A stretch of DNA of 64,000 nucleotides from Conchocele bisecta (lineage: Eukaryota > Mollusca > Bivalvia > Lucinida > Thyasiridae), in NCBI GenBank assembly GCA_029237695.1, contig CM055271.1:82533488-82597487 (forward strand). Reading direction: 5' to 3'. Below are positions 1 to 9,784 of this stretch, piece by piece. The notes under the pieces are model-generated. The model searched no databases. It saw only the letters and a list, made by a program, of their open reading frames with translations, and was not told the DNA's origin. The stretch's first letter is position 1. Every line of letters starts with the position of its first letter. The position numbers and the translations under genes are program-made.

Positions 1-290
1 TATTTAACCCTTTCAACCCTAAGGAACTGGAATGGACTGTGATACATGTATGCTAATATTCCGACCAATACAATGGTCACAAAATTATTTTCAGATTCGT
101 CCATTTATGAAAAGGGGGTGTTTTTGTTCGAAGAAATATGAAAATTACTTGCAAAAAGTGCTGATCCTGATGAGACGGCTCGTTACGAGCCGGCTCATCT
201 GGATCTGCACTGTTTGCATAAACCGCTATAGCTAATGTATAGGGGTTAAGGGTGGGAATTTGGCTCGAACACCTTCCATACCCGGTTAAG
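1..290. repeat. Fold-back element (GAGACGGCTCGTTACGAGCC core)
   Basis: The core at about 158-211 is a near-perfect palindrome centred on GGCTCGTTACGAGCCGGC. The flanks AACCCTTTCAACCCTAAGG and TATAGGGGTTAAGGG are also related by inversion. The same core occurs at 7930-8000, 8990-9050, 17395-17635 and 29100-29390. Confidence 0.7.
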
Positions 291-296
291 GTGTCA

Positions 297-660
297 TGTA
301 CAGTGCAACCTCTCTACAACAGCCACCCATGGGAAGACGCAAAAATGGGTGTTGTAGGGAGGTTAATGCTGAATTAAATTTTGTCGTCTGCTGTTTATTT
401 ATTTTCTTCGATAATTCACATCAAATACATGCTTTGACAGCATTTTAGAATAATTTCCAATGGAAATGATTCTAAAGTGCTGTCAAAACAAGTTTTCATT
501 GAGAAAGAATTGAAAAGTAACATCAGACGACAATTTTCGTGCTCAGTAGTCTAATGGTTACATATAGAGGAAATCATCCATTTGGGATATAAAATAGCGG
601 CTGTTACAGAGAGGGTGATGTTGTAGAGAGGTGGCCGTTCGGGGAGGTTCGACTGTATTA
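297..660. repeat. Fold-back element with nested palindrome
   Basis: Ends ACAGTGCAACCTCTCTACAACAGCCA and, inverted, GTAGAGAGGTGGCCGTTCGGGGAGGTTCGACTGT. Within it, 430-493 is a palindrome (CTTTGACAGCATTTTAGAAT...ATTCTAAAGTGCTGTCAAA). Confidence 0.65.
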
Positions 661-796
661 CAAATAATGGCATTCAGTTCTCATGGTTGACTGATTTTAA
701 ATAAGCCGATAGTACACACGGATGAAAACAGACGAGCTAAGCCTTAATATTAAATGAAATGAATAAGTCCCAATGATCGAGAGAAACTTACATTTT

Positions 797-1180
797 CAAG
801 GTGTATGATCACGTGGTACTAACAACAACAACAACTACCGATTCAAAGTACGTATTCTTTTATAGTGTCCGTATTACGTAACGGATTTTGATGAAATATG
901 GCGCCTCAAACGCGTCTTGTTAAGCTTCATTTGGTGGTCTCTGTATTATTGCCCAAACTTCTGTCGTTTTTCCGAAGAATCGATGTCCGTGTCTCTAACA
1001 CGGAAATCGATTCTTCGGAAAAACGACATAAGTGTGTGCCAAATTCACTAGACCACCAAATGCAGTTCTTGAAGACGCGTTTGCTGATCCATATTTCATC
1101 AAAAACCGAAAATATCAAATAATACTTACTTTGGAGTGGGCGACGTTGTTGTTGTTGTAACCACGTGATCATGCACCTTG
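797..1180. mobile_element. CAAGGTG fold-back MITE, copy 1
   Basis: Begins CAAGGTGTATGATCACGTGG and ends CCACGTGATCATGCACCTTG. It is palindromic almost throughout, with a centre of GATTTCCGTGTC-type arms and an (AAC)n/(GTT)n tract inside each end. Flanks ATTTT/ATGTT differ by one base from a 5-bp target duplication. Confidence 0.8.
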
Positions 1181-1204
1181 ATGTTAGGACATGCTCTATG
1201 TGGA

Positions 1205-1450
1205 TACATCATATGATACACGCCATGTGATTTTGTATCTTCGGACATCTGCGTAATTTCATTAAATATGTTTACAAAATATTTAAATATTTTTCATAAA
1301 TAAAGTCAAAAGTTGACAAAATTTTCAGAGCACTCTGAAAATTGTGTCAACTATTGACGCCATTTACGGAAAACATTGTAAATTTTGTAAACGTATTTCA
1401 TGAAATTATGCAGATGTCCGAAGGTACAAAATCACATGGCGTGTCTCATT
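1205..1450. repeat. Fold-back element (ACACGCCATGTGATTTTG ends)
   Basis: Left part ACACGCCATGTGATTTTGTATCTTCGGACATCTG is inverted at the right (CAGATGTCCGAAGGTACAAAATCACATGGCGTGT), with a TTTACAAAAT/ATTTTGTAAA inner stem. Related copies: 12118-12330, 15985-16165, 17095-17245 and 22190-22310. Confidence 0.7.
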
Positions 1451-1758
1451 TGCATTTAGTTTTCATGTACAAGTATTTAATTAATCAAATAACACAGAAA
1501 ACGTCATTCAGCAATTTGGCAACTAGTTTTGTATCAATGTATTTGTATGTGGAACACATAGAGACTATTGCATGAGTGATAATTTATATATTAAATGTAT
1601 TGCATAAGCACGTCACCATGTATTGAAGTTGTAGCGTGTTTGGATTCATATCTGAGCGGTGAATCTTACATGGATTAACACCTGGGGCCAAGTAAGGATA
1701 CCGGATCATATATGTGGCTGTGACTGGAGAAATGGGGCTTATATATATAGATCAATAT

Positions 1759-2349
1759 CAAGGTGCATGATCACGTGGTTACAACAACAACGTCGCCCAC
1801 TCCAAAGTAAGTATTATTTGATATTTTCCTTAATATGCAACATATTTCTCAGATCATCCATATAGTCATACAAATGTATATGTTAAGAAAACCGATACAA
1901 ATCTACAGAGAAATTCTCTTTTACGAATTGTTTTGCTGGCATTTCATCTGCGTCCGAGACCCATGGAGCCATTAACATACTAATCAATAGACTGTATTCA
2001 AGGTGTATGATCACGTGGTTACAACAATAACAACAACGCCCATTCCAAAGTAAGTATTATTTGATATTTTCCTGAATATGCAACTGATTTTGATGAAATA
2101 TGCGAACGCGTCTTCATGAGCTGCATTTTGTGGTCCAGGGAGTTTGGCACAGACTTATGTCGTTTTTGCGCAGAATCGATTTCCGTGACCACCAAATGCA
2201 GCTTAACAAGACGCGTTTGATGCGCCATATTCCATCAAAATCCGTTACGTAATAAGGACAATATAAAAGAATACGTACATTGAATCAGATGGATTGTGGA
2301 AGCTTTAGTACTTGTTGTTGTTGTTAGTACCACGTGATCATACATCTTG
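1759..2349. mobile_element. CAAGGTG MITE composite, TSD AATAT
   Basis: A left arm (1759-1846) and a complete copy (1999-2349) are separated by 152 bp of other sequence. The outer flanks are an exact 5-bp direct repeat, AATAT at 1754-1758 and 2350-2354, while the inner copy alone has no matching flanks. The simplest reading is one insertion later rearranged. Confidence 0.65.
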
Positions 2350-2389
2350 AATATAGCGGGTGCCGATTTGTTTTTATAATGGGACGAAG

Positions 2390-2620
2390 AGTCCCGATTT
2401 CTACGACGCACGTGAGACTGTTCGTCCCAATAATGGGACAAACCGTCACGGGCGAAACGTCCCGGGTCGAACAGTCATTGGCACGAACAGTCTCAGGGTC
2501 GAACAGTCGTTATGACGAACAGGCTCAGGGGCGACTGTCATTGGTACGAACAGTCTCAGGGGTGAATAGTCATTGGGACGAACAGTCTAAGGGGCGAACA
2601 GTCATTGGGACGAGCGAGCG
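2390..2620. repeat. Tandem repeat, about 32-34 bp unit (GGGACGAACAGTCTCAGGGGCGAACAGTCATT)
   Basis: About six degenerate units built on ACGAACAGTC and CGAACAGTCATTGG. The open frame across it is a product of the repetition. Confidence 0.7.
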
Positions 2621-2639
2621 TTTCCCAATGAAACACCCG

Positions 2640-2830
2640 TTTTGCTTCTAACAAGCACTATAGTTCGTCATCAGGCAATATACGTGTGTTATTTGATCAG
2701 GAGCTACACTAATTACTTAACCCATAAGCCCCATTTCTCCAGTCACAGCCACATTCTCATCAAAAACTTGGTTTGGCAGCACTTTAGAATCATTTCCAAT
2801 GGAAATGATTCTAAAATGCTGCCAAACCAT
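2640..2830. repeat. Half of a GTGGCTGTGACTGGAG fold-back element plus a palindrome
   Basis: 2640-2755 matches one arm (TTCTAACAAGCA...CCATTTCTCCAGTCACAGCCAC) of the abundant family. 2768-2830 is the palindrome GGTTTGGCAGCA(C/T)TTTAGAATCATTTCC and its inverse; related palindromes are at 430-493, 45662-45724 and 47843-47909. Confidence 0.7.
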
Positions 2831-2834
2831 GTGT

Positions 2835-3487
2835 TTAATGTTACGACCATTGGATGTGGGAGTCTAGGTTTACATACATGTACGTGTCCACGAACTCGAT
2901 TTCCTTTTTTACTGATCGCCCTCACATGTGTTTGCACAGATGGTCATTATTTTGGTGTCATATGGGTATGTTGGTGGATTTTCGTATATTTCGATGGATT
3001 TCGTTGTGATTTTGGCAATTTACATAGTTTTGTGCAACTACTAATGATCAAACTTTACATACGACAGCAATCACCAATTATCTACACATTGAACGTTCCG
3101 AACGTTCGGGTCCCTTTCATACTGTGAAAATACCCATGTAAATTACCGTACTTATGTGTGTAACTCCCGGGAGGTGACGTGCATTGTATGTTGGCAACAA
3201 TGCACCAAAACCACCTGATATACCGAAATACTCCATAAAACAACGAAATATGAACCATTCTTCAAGAACCTGTGATCGTGCTCAGGGTTACATTATTTTG
3301 TTGCTGACTATACCTGACTAAGGCGAGCAGCCACTCATCGTATGAGGAAATCCTGCTGCGTTTGTAATCACGTGTAATTGGAGATAAGAATAAATATATC
3401 AATCAAACGTTTCATTCATAACCGAATTCTACGAGGTTCCCAGGACTCTAATCTTCCTACTCATAGAACGCTATAACACGGTTCCAG
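2835..3487. other. Upstream region of gene copy 1, repeat-derived
   Basis: 2940-3290 resembles 45950-46265 and 54604-54730 (GGTGTCATATGGGTATG; TTGGTGG...TTCGTTG; CCAAAACCACC...ACCGAAATA...CATAAAAC; TTCTTCAAGAACCTGTG). About 3300-3487 shows nothing further. No confident promoter motif was seen. Confidence 0.5.
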
Positions 3488-3580
3488 ATGGCGCAGTTTG
3501 GCGTTACAGCGCGAATCATTTTTATTGGGTCGATCTCTTGCGCGATTGCCGTGTTTTTGCCCCTGGATATACCGGAAAAT
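3488..3580 (+). CDS. Secreted Cys-rich protein, copy 1, exon 1 (signal peptide)
   Basis: Start exon of a four-exon gene. ATG is followed by 31 codons and then the donor GTAAGT. The peptide has a hydrophobic core (roughly residues 9-24, including IIFIGSISCAIAVF) and reads as a secretion signal with likely cleavage after CAIA. It ends in phase 0, matching the phase-0 acceptor at 5703. The four exons sum to 708 nt with one stop, so the model is frame-consistent. Copy 2 has an equivalent signal exon ending in similar residues (PLDIPEN here, PAPDLSEP in copy 2), which supports the call. The 3' part of the exon and its donor are tandemly duplicated 92 bp downstream. No promoter was identified. Confidence 0.8.
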
Positions 3581-3615
3581 GTAAGTTTTCATTGTTTCAT
3601 TACCTGTTTTATTTT

Positions 3616-3690
3616 ATTGGGTCGATCTCTTGCGCGATTGCCGTGTTTTTGCCCCTGGATATACCGCAAAAAGTAAGTTTTCATTGTTTC
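3616..3690 (+). pseudogene. Tandem duplicate of the 3' part of exon 1 plus its donor
   Basis: The sequence from ATTGGGTCGATC through the donor GTAAGTTTTCATTG (3524-3594) recurs 92 bp downstream with only a few changes near the donor (GAAAAT becomes CAAAAA). The duplicate has no start codon and no obvious acceptor. Use of its donor (GT at 3673) would extend exon 1 by 92 nt and shift the frame relative to the next exon. It is a decoy splice donor or a fossil of a local duplication. Confidence 0.8.
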
Positions 3691-3965
3691 ATTTATACTT
3701 TTAAGAGACAATCCGTGTCATTTTGTCACTTACCGAGAAGATTTGTTGAATGTTCCCAAGTGAAGAAAATGAAAGCGGATGGAAAACGCAGTGAAATCGA
3801 CCGTTTTGTTCAACAAAGTGCATACATGAAGAAACAATCATTGTTTGTTGTTTTTTGTACGTGGAAACGAGTTTTCGTTTAAATACCCGGATTTCAACTA
3901 ATTAAGTGCCAGTCGTTTCTTTCAACTTATCGTTTTGACATCGGTGTCGTTCGTTTGTGGAATCT
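3690..3965. repeat. Repeat shared by introns of both tandem gene copies
   Basis: The stretch from GAAAGCGGATGGAAAACGCAGTG to TTTGACATCGGTGTCG resembles 24046-24245 (GGAAAACGAAATGAAAACG ... TTGTACGTGAAAACGA ... GTCGTTTCTTTCAAC). It lies in intron 1 of copy 1 but intron 2 of copy 2, so it is a repeat and not conserved intron sequence. Confidence 0.55.
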
Positions 3966-3967
3966 GG

Positions 3968-4187
3968 GGCCCGTTTCACTAAACTTCGACCGACTAAAAT
4001 GTTCGTAAGCGCAAATTTAGGATCGTATGGAAATTTCAATTGATGGATTTACATGTATTGAGCATAGGCTGTATATTGTTTACAAGAAAACATAGTTAAT
4101 GTGCAATTTACAAACTATCATAATTGTGCACTTACGTACATTTTAGTCGTACGAAGTTTAGAGAAACGTCCACCAGAAACAGAGCCG
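3968..4187. repeat. CCCGTTTCACTAAACTTCG fold-back element, partial
   Basis: Contains GGGCCCGTTTCACTAAACTTCG, ATGTTCGTAAGCGCAAATTTAGGATC and TTGAGCATAGGCTG, then an inverted inner arm reaching GTACATTTTAGTCGTACGAAGTTTAG. The right terminus is replaced at about 4187 by a CAAGGTG MITE fragment. Confidence 0.7.
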
Positions 4188-4189
4188 TC

Positions 4190-4457
4190 TCAACTTCTGT
4201 CGCTTTTGCGAAGAATCGATTTCCGTGTCTCCTCCGACACGGAAATCGATTCTTCGCAAAAACGACATACGTATGTGCCGAACTCCCGGGACCACCAAAT
4301 GCATCTCATGAAGACGCGTTTGCTGAGCCATATTTCATCAAAATCCGTTGCCAAGTAAGGACACTATCAAATAATACTTACTTTGGAGTGGGCGCGTTTT
4401 CAACACTTTCAGCCATTGTTGTTGTTGTTGTAACCACGTGATCATGCACATTGCGTC
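4190..4457. mobile_element. CAAGGTG MITE, 5'-truncated
   Basis: Contains the central inverted arms GAATCGATTTCCGTGTC/GACACGGAAATCGATTC and the right end GTTGTTGTTGTAACCACGTGATCATGCACATTG. The left end is missing. Confidence 0.7.
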
Positions 4458-4504
4458 CGTATAATCTAGGTTTTACTACATGTAGTCTGTTTCACCACTC
4501 TATG

Positions 4505-5702
4505 TGAATATAGAGAATAGTAGGAAAAATATCTGGCAAGGCTCAGGAAACGGGATGGCCGAGCACATCCCGTTTCTGTGCCGCGCCCGATATTTTTTCC
4601 CATTCACGGCACTAACCTACAATTCTATTTATCCCGTCAACACCTACAAATTGCTGTAAAATGCAAAAATAGTATTGACTGGATATCAAAAATGTTTAAC
4701 GGCACCGTGTTTCACGGCACATATGCACTGTGTTGACGAGATAAATTTGTGATTCAATGCGAGTTCAGAAAGTGATGAAGCAAATAAATTTGGCAAAGAA
4801 AGAATATTTGAACATCATATTTCGGAACTTATTTCTATATTGGAATCGTCTGGAAAAAGTCTGGGTTTGGTACAGAAACGTATACTTATACAATGTATAT
4901 AATAGTTATAGTTCACATATTGAATGTTTAATGATAAATTTCGTAGCGAGTGCTAGCGAGTGCTAGCGAGTGTATCATAATTTGAGAATGGGCCTTTCGT
5001 GAAATTGTGTCCAATATTGATTTTATTACGAAATATTGATTTGCATCCGCACAGTCTGATCAGAATCTGCACTGTTGGCCATTCCATCAATGAAACACCG
5101 GACATGCTTCTACCAAGCATTATAGATCGCTGTACAGCTACAGGAGTGTGGCATTTGATCAGGAGCTACATTGGTCACAAATCCCATGAGCCCCATTTCT
5201 CCAGTCACAGCCACACGTTCCTTCTGAATAACTTGACCGATTTTAATAACACTTGGTCACAATGAGTGTCTAGGGATGGTGCTTAGACACCACGTCTAAA
5301 CACCCAATGTCAATGTCCCTGAAAACCTATGTTCCATTACATCACCAAGGCTGCCAGCGAGGGGATTAGTTTTGTGAAAGCGAGAGCTTGTTATCAAATG
5401 CAGCAATCTTTGCAAACACATTAATATGTTTAATTATCCCGTCAACACAGTGCATATGTGCCGTGAAACACGGTGCCGTGAAACATTTTTGATATCCAGT
5501 CAATACTATTTTTGCATTTTACATCCATTTGTAGGTGTTGACGGGATAAATAGAATAGTAGGTTAATGCCGTGAATGGGAAAAAATATCTGGCGCGGCAC
5601 GGAAACGGGATGTGCTCGGCAGAGCCTCGCCCATCCCGTTTCCTGAGCCTTGCCAGATATTTTTTCCCATTCACGGCACTAACCTACTATTCTCTATTTA
5701 CA
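4505..5702. repeat. Large inverted pair of GTGCCGTGAATGGGAAAAAATATCTGG elements
   Basis: Left arm 4505-4745 and right arm 5436-5702 are inverted copies, each containing its own hairpin (AAACGGGATG...CATCCCGTTT) plus ATCCCGTCAACACCTACAAAT. The 690-bp spacer contains a GTGGCTGTGACTGGAG-family fragment (5045-5213). The right end (CTACTATTCTCTATT) abuts the acceptor of the exon at 5704. Related copies: 26955-27360, 31473-31635 and 37480-37730. Confidence 0.7.
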
Positions 5703-5703
5703 G

Positions 5704-5878
5704 CAACAACCTATATGCACGTCACACAGTGGGTTATGTCACCTCGCCTACCGCCTCACGAACGACGCCCTGGGTCACGTGTTGGACTCGCCGGTGTGTC
5801 GTTGCCCTGGCAACCAAATGTGTACAGTGGCCTGGGATGACAATACAAATGCTATCACGAAAACATTTAAGAATGCAG
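5704..5878 (+). CDS. Secreted Cys-rich protein, copy 1, exon 2 (module 1)
   Basis: Internal exon with acceptor TTTACAG and donor GTAAAA, 58 codons plus one base. It encodes the first cysteine module: PIC, then GLCHLAYR, a spacer, PVCRCPGN, MC, and the tail NAITKTFKNAG. There are five cysteines with a central C-R-C. The homologous exons at 22570-22747 (+) and 44025-44214 (-) share the phase-0 start, the phase-1 end and the C-R-C-P-G-N core. The conserved cysteines and phases, with third-position differences, argue for a real coding exon. The fold-back element ending at about 5699 abuts the acceptor and supplies its pyrimidine tract. Biochemical function is unknown; extracellular location is inferred from the signal exon. 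Confidence 0.88.
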
Positions 5879-5980
5879 GTAAAATACTAATAAACGCGTT
5901 TCTGGATATGATTGTGGAATTGAGGCTTTTACCATTTATTGTCAGTTTGCTTACTGAATTGCATCGTGATATAGAGAATA

Positions 5981-6415
5981 CAATGTGTATGATCACGTGG
6001 TACTAACAACAACAACAAGTACTGAAACTTCCAGAATCCATCCGATTCAAAGTACGTATTCTTTTATATTGTCCTTATTACGTAACGGATTTTTATGATA
6101 TATGGCGCATCAAACGCGTCTTGTTAAGCTGCATTTGTTGGTCTCTGTACTTTGGCCCAAACTTATGTCGTTTTTGCGAAGAATCGATTTCCTTGTCGAT
6201 AGACACGGAAATCGATTCTTCGCAAAAGCGACAAAAGTCTGTGCCGAACTCCCTGAACGACCAAACGCAGCTCATGAAGACTCGTTTGCTGCGCCATATT
6301 TCAAAATACGTTTCATATTAAGAAAGATATCAATAATACTTACTTTGGAATAGGCAAGATTTCAACACTTTCAGCCACTGTTGTTGTTGTTATAACCACG
6401 TGATCATGCGTCTTG
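5981..6415. mobile_element. CAAGGTG fold-back MITE, TSD GAATA
   Basis: 435 bp, begins CAATGTGTATGATCACGTGG and ends CCACGTGATCATGCGTCTTG. Exact direct repeat GAATA at 5976-5980 and 6416-6420. The centre is the usual palindrome. Confidence 0.85.
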
Positions 6416-6424
6416 GAATACCAG

Positions 6425-6725
6425 GCTAGTGTATTTTGCCATCAAGTTTATCGGGCGAGGATTGGAAACGCGTAGGAATTACGAGGCTCGCTGAGGAATT
6501 TCTACCGTTTCGGAAACGCGCATAATGAACGTCATATCTCTTACAGAATGCCGGTTTATGATATAGCAAGTTTATCAGGCAAGGCATGGAAACGCGTAGG
6601 GTTTCCGAACCGCGCCTGATAAACGTGAAATCTCTTTCATATCTACAATACCAGTGCAGTGTAGTTAGATACCAAGTTTATCAGGTAATGCTAGGAAACA
6701 CGTAGGAATTCCGAGGGGATAATTT
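6425..6725. repeat. AGTTTATCAGGC-type repeats
   Basis: Three imperfect units containing AAGTTTATC(A/G)GGCGAGG, GGAAACGCGTAGG and inverted CGCGCCTGATAAACGTGA. Related fold-back copies: 54372-54590 and 59300-59460. Confidence 0.6.
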
Positions 6726-6790
6726 CTCAAACCCCAAAGTATTCTTAAAATGATGTCAAAGATACATTTACCGTGCTTGTGAAGTATTTT

Positions 6791-7207
6791 CAAGGTGCAT
6801 GATAACGTGGTTACAACAACAACAACGTCGCCCACTTCACAGTGAGTATTATTTGATATTTTCCTTAATAAGCAACGGATTTTGATGAAATATGGCGCAG
6901 CAAACGCGTCTTCGTGAGATGCATTTGGTGGTCCAGGGAGTTTGGCACAGACTTATGTCCCTTTTGCAAAGAATCGATTTCCGTGTCGGAGACACGGAAA
7001 TCGATTCTTCGCAAAAACGACAGAAGTTTTGGCGAAAATACAGAGACCACCAAATGCAGCTTAACAAGACGCGTTTGATACGCCACATTTCATCAAAATC
7101 CGTTACGTAATAAGGACAATATAAAAGAATACGTACTTTGAATCGGATGGATTCTGGAAGTTTCAGTACTTGTTGTTGTTGTTAGTACTAAGTGATCATA
7201 CACCTTG
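6791..7207. mobile_element. CAAGGTG fold-back MITE
   Basis: 417 bp, CAAGGTGCATGATAACGTGG to CTAAGTGATCATACACCTTG. The core GAATCGATTTCCGTGTCGGAGACACGGAAATCGATTC is a perfect palindrome. Flanks ATTTT/ATATT are not an exact duplication. Confidence 0.85.
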
Positions 7208-7244
7208 ATATTAGTACATAAATTGATCAGATTCTGTAACTAAA

Positions 7245-8405
7245 GGTACGTGCCCACTCAGTAGGCACCAACTAATCTTTATGTCAGAGACATCATCTGA
7301 GACATTTTCTGGCAAAATAAGCATTCATTCACCATTACCCCACGTATTGATTGACATACTTTTGTGCTTAAAGGTACATAGAGGATATTCATATTTTTGC
7401 AACGAATATGACATACATATGTTCATCGAGTGGTTTGAAATGTCCATATTTCACGAGTGCCGTTAGGCACTCGTGAAATATGAACATTACACACCACAAG
7501 ATGAACATAATAATATGTCATATTCGTTGCAAAAATATGAATATTCTACTTAGTATATATCGCTTCATGGAAATTAGCAGTTTTTTAGACTGAAAACGGT
7601 AATGAATATGTATTAGTAGTCCGGCACTGCAGATGCACGTTATGAATATAGATAGCGGAAGTAGTCGTATTTTCACCGGAAGTTGTTTATTTCATCGATG
7701 AGAACATATGACTTTTATTTACATCGTATATCTATGTATTTCATGGGTTTGTATATAATAAATGCCAACTCTGTAGGCACAAACTGTTATTTATATCACA
7801 GACATCATCTGAGACATTTTCTGGCAAAATAAACATTCATTCACCATACCCCACGTAACACATGTTGACAAAATAAATCACGAGATGGCCACATTTCAAC
7901 ACCACAGGCCTGAACAGTGGTATTGGCAAAACGTGTAGATCCAGAGGAGACGGCTCCTAACGAGCCGTCTCATCAGGATCTGCACTTTTTGCAAGTAATT
8001 TTCATATTTTTCTGACAAAATAAACGTTAAATCACCATTACCCCACGTAATGATTGGCATTATTATACATTGTATATCAGACGTAACTTTCCACACTGAT
8101 ACCATGGGCGATAACCGTGTTTCCTTAAACTGTTAACGGACATTACTTTTATTTTCTGTATTTATTTTTTCATGTGCAATGATCATACTTTATAATCTGT
8201 CGAAAATATAATTTTGTCCAGGTGACGTATTTAATTAGTGGAAATAATATAAAATAGCATGCCTCATTTTGCATATGAAAATAGCCTGCTATTACGGCAA
8301 GTCACTATCAGTAAACTATTTTTAGAACTGGTGGAATAGTGACACAATTATACACTTATTTAATTCCTATAAAGAACATGTGCCTACTGAGTGGGCATAT
8401 ATTAT
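7245..8405. mobile_element. Long fold-back element with TGCCCACTCAGTAGGCAC ends
   Basis: Left end GTGCCCACTCAGTAGGCACCAACT and right end GTGCCTACTGAGTGGGCAT are inverted. The interior has CAGAGACATCATCTGAGACATTTTCTGGCAAAATAA (twice) and a nested hairpin at 7378-7548 (TTGCAACGAATATGACATA arms). A related element is at 15060-15885; isolated ends are at 49495-49512. Confidence 0.65.
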
Positions 8406-8574
8406 TAAACAGTGACTATAACCTAAAACTGAAGTAGTTTCCACCGACTACTTTGACTGTAGCGCGCACGAATATCTGCCTGATTTAGTGTTGTTAAACT
8501 TCATTGTTAGGCGTTAGTGAACATATTGTTTCGTTAGCGCAGATCCAATGCAGACATGTTGAGTTGATATAAAT

Positions 8575-8800
8575 GTACAGTGGGGTCAGCGTGTAAGTGC
8601 ACACACACACGAACACGACAGTTGGAACCAACCTGTCGTGTTCGTTCGTGTGTGCACTTTTCATGTATAAAAAATGTAAATATTTTTCCGCATTTTTTGT
8701 CATTTCGCATCAAAAGTGTATGTTTTTACCACTCAGTTGAACCGTCTCGGCGAGACGGTTCGACTGAGTGGTAACAACATACACTTTGGGTGGGTAGCGA
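8575..8800. repeat. CAGTGGGGTCAGCGTGTAAGTGC fold-back unit
   Basis: A single diverged unit with two hairpins: ACGAACACGACAGTTGG...CCAACCTGTCGTGTTCG and CCACTCAGTTGAACCGTCTCG inverted. Same family as the array at 20779-21838. Confidence 0.7.
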
Positions 8801-8984
8801 ACCAACCTGACCCAACTGTATGTCCCACAACATACATACGAATAGCGAGCGTAGGAGGGAATGAACATAGTTGTAGGATTCGGTTAGGCCATACAAAAAG
8901 TACTTTGGTTCTCAGATATCGCGACGTTTGAATAATCCCTGCACGTCGAGCATTTGATCGCCACAGAGAAATAAAAGTGTACTT

Positions 8985-9370
8985 TAACCCTTTGAACCCG
9001 AAAGCCCGCTATAGCGGTTTATGCAAACAGTGCAGATCCAGATCCAAAACAACTTCCGGTGAAAATACGACTACTTCCGCTATCTATATTCATAACGAGC
9101 ATCTGCAGTGCCGGACTGCAAATAGGCTGTAAATACACATTCATTACCGTATACAGTCTAAAAAAACTGCTAATTTCCATGGAGCTGTATATAATAAATA
9201 GAATATTCATATTTTTGCAACGAATATGACATATATGTTCATCTCGTGGTGTGAAATGTCCATATTTCACTCGTGCCTAACGGCACTCGTGAAATATGGA
9301 CATCTCACACCACTGGATGAACAAATATGTCATATTCGTTGCAAAAATATGAATATCCTCTATATATTCC
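8985..9370. repeat. Composite of known repeats with nested hairpin
   Basis: 8985-9050 belongs to the first-listed palindrome family. 9050-9200 matches 7600-7690 inverted (ACTTCCGGTGAAAATACGACTACTTCCGC). 9198-9365 is the hairpin ATATTCATATTTTTGCAACGAATATGACATAT and its inverse. Confidence 0.65.
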
Positions 9371-9537
9371 GCCCTCCCGCTTCATATTCCTCAAACCCCG
9401 TGTCTGAGAACCAAAGTACGTATTTGTTATGGCCTTAATTTATGTAGTAAAACTGACCGGTGTTATTGGTTAGCAAAAACCAAATACATGTACATGGATA
9501 TGGTGTTTTCCAACCTATAAGGCTGTTACATTCGCAG

Positions 9538-9749
9538 GCCAAGAAATGGAGGTCAAAATCAGCTACTGTCGTCTGTCCCAACCCGCGAACATCTGCAGCT
9601 TCAACCGTCCAGCTGTAGTTACCATGGGCAACGGACCGTTCTTGTTCGAGATTGACGGCGACTTCCAGTGCCGTTGTTCCCGACCCCTGTTCGCCCATAG
9701 GTCATGGACGGAGGGTGACCGCGATTTCATTGAATACAGCTGCGGAAAG
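9538..9749 (+). CDS. Secreted Cys-rich protein, copy 1, exon 3 (module 2)
   Basis: Internal exon with acceptor TTCGCAG. Two bases complete the glycine codon split with exon 2, then 70 codons follow. Key features are EMEVKISYCRL, NICSFNRPAVV, GPFLFEI, FQCRCSRPLFAHRSW and FIEYSCGK; five cysteines with a central C-R-C. It aligns without gaps along its length to the copy 2 exon at 25406-25617. The donor (AAG/GTTCGTGC) is weak compared with GTAAAC in copy 2, so splicing may be inefficient. Charged and aromatic residues around the cysteines suit a folded extracellular domain. Distant similarity to arthropod secreted cysteine-rich proteins is possible but was not tested. Confidence 0.88.
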
Positions 9750-9784
9750 GTTCGTGCACGGTGATGTTTACTATTTGTGCACTA

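Noticed and set aside
3538..3882. 114-codon open frame overlapping exon 1 of gene copy 1
   Set aside because: An out-of-frame reading through the intron; the spliced model in the other frame is supported by two paralogues.
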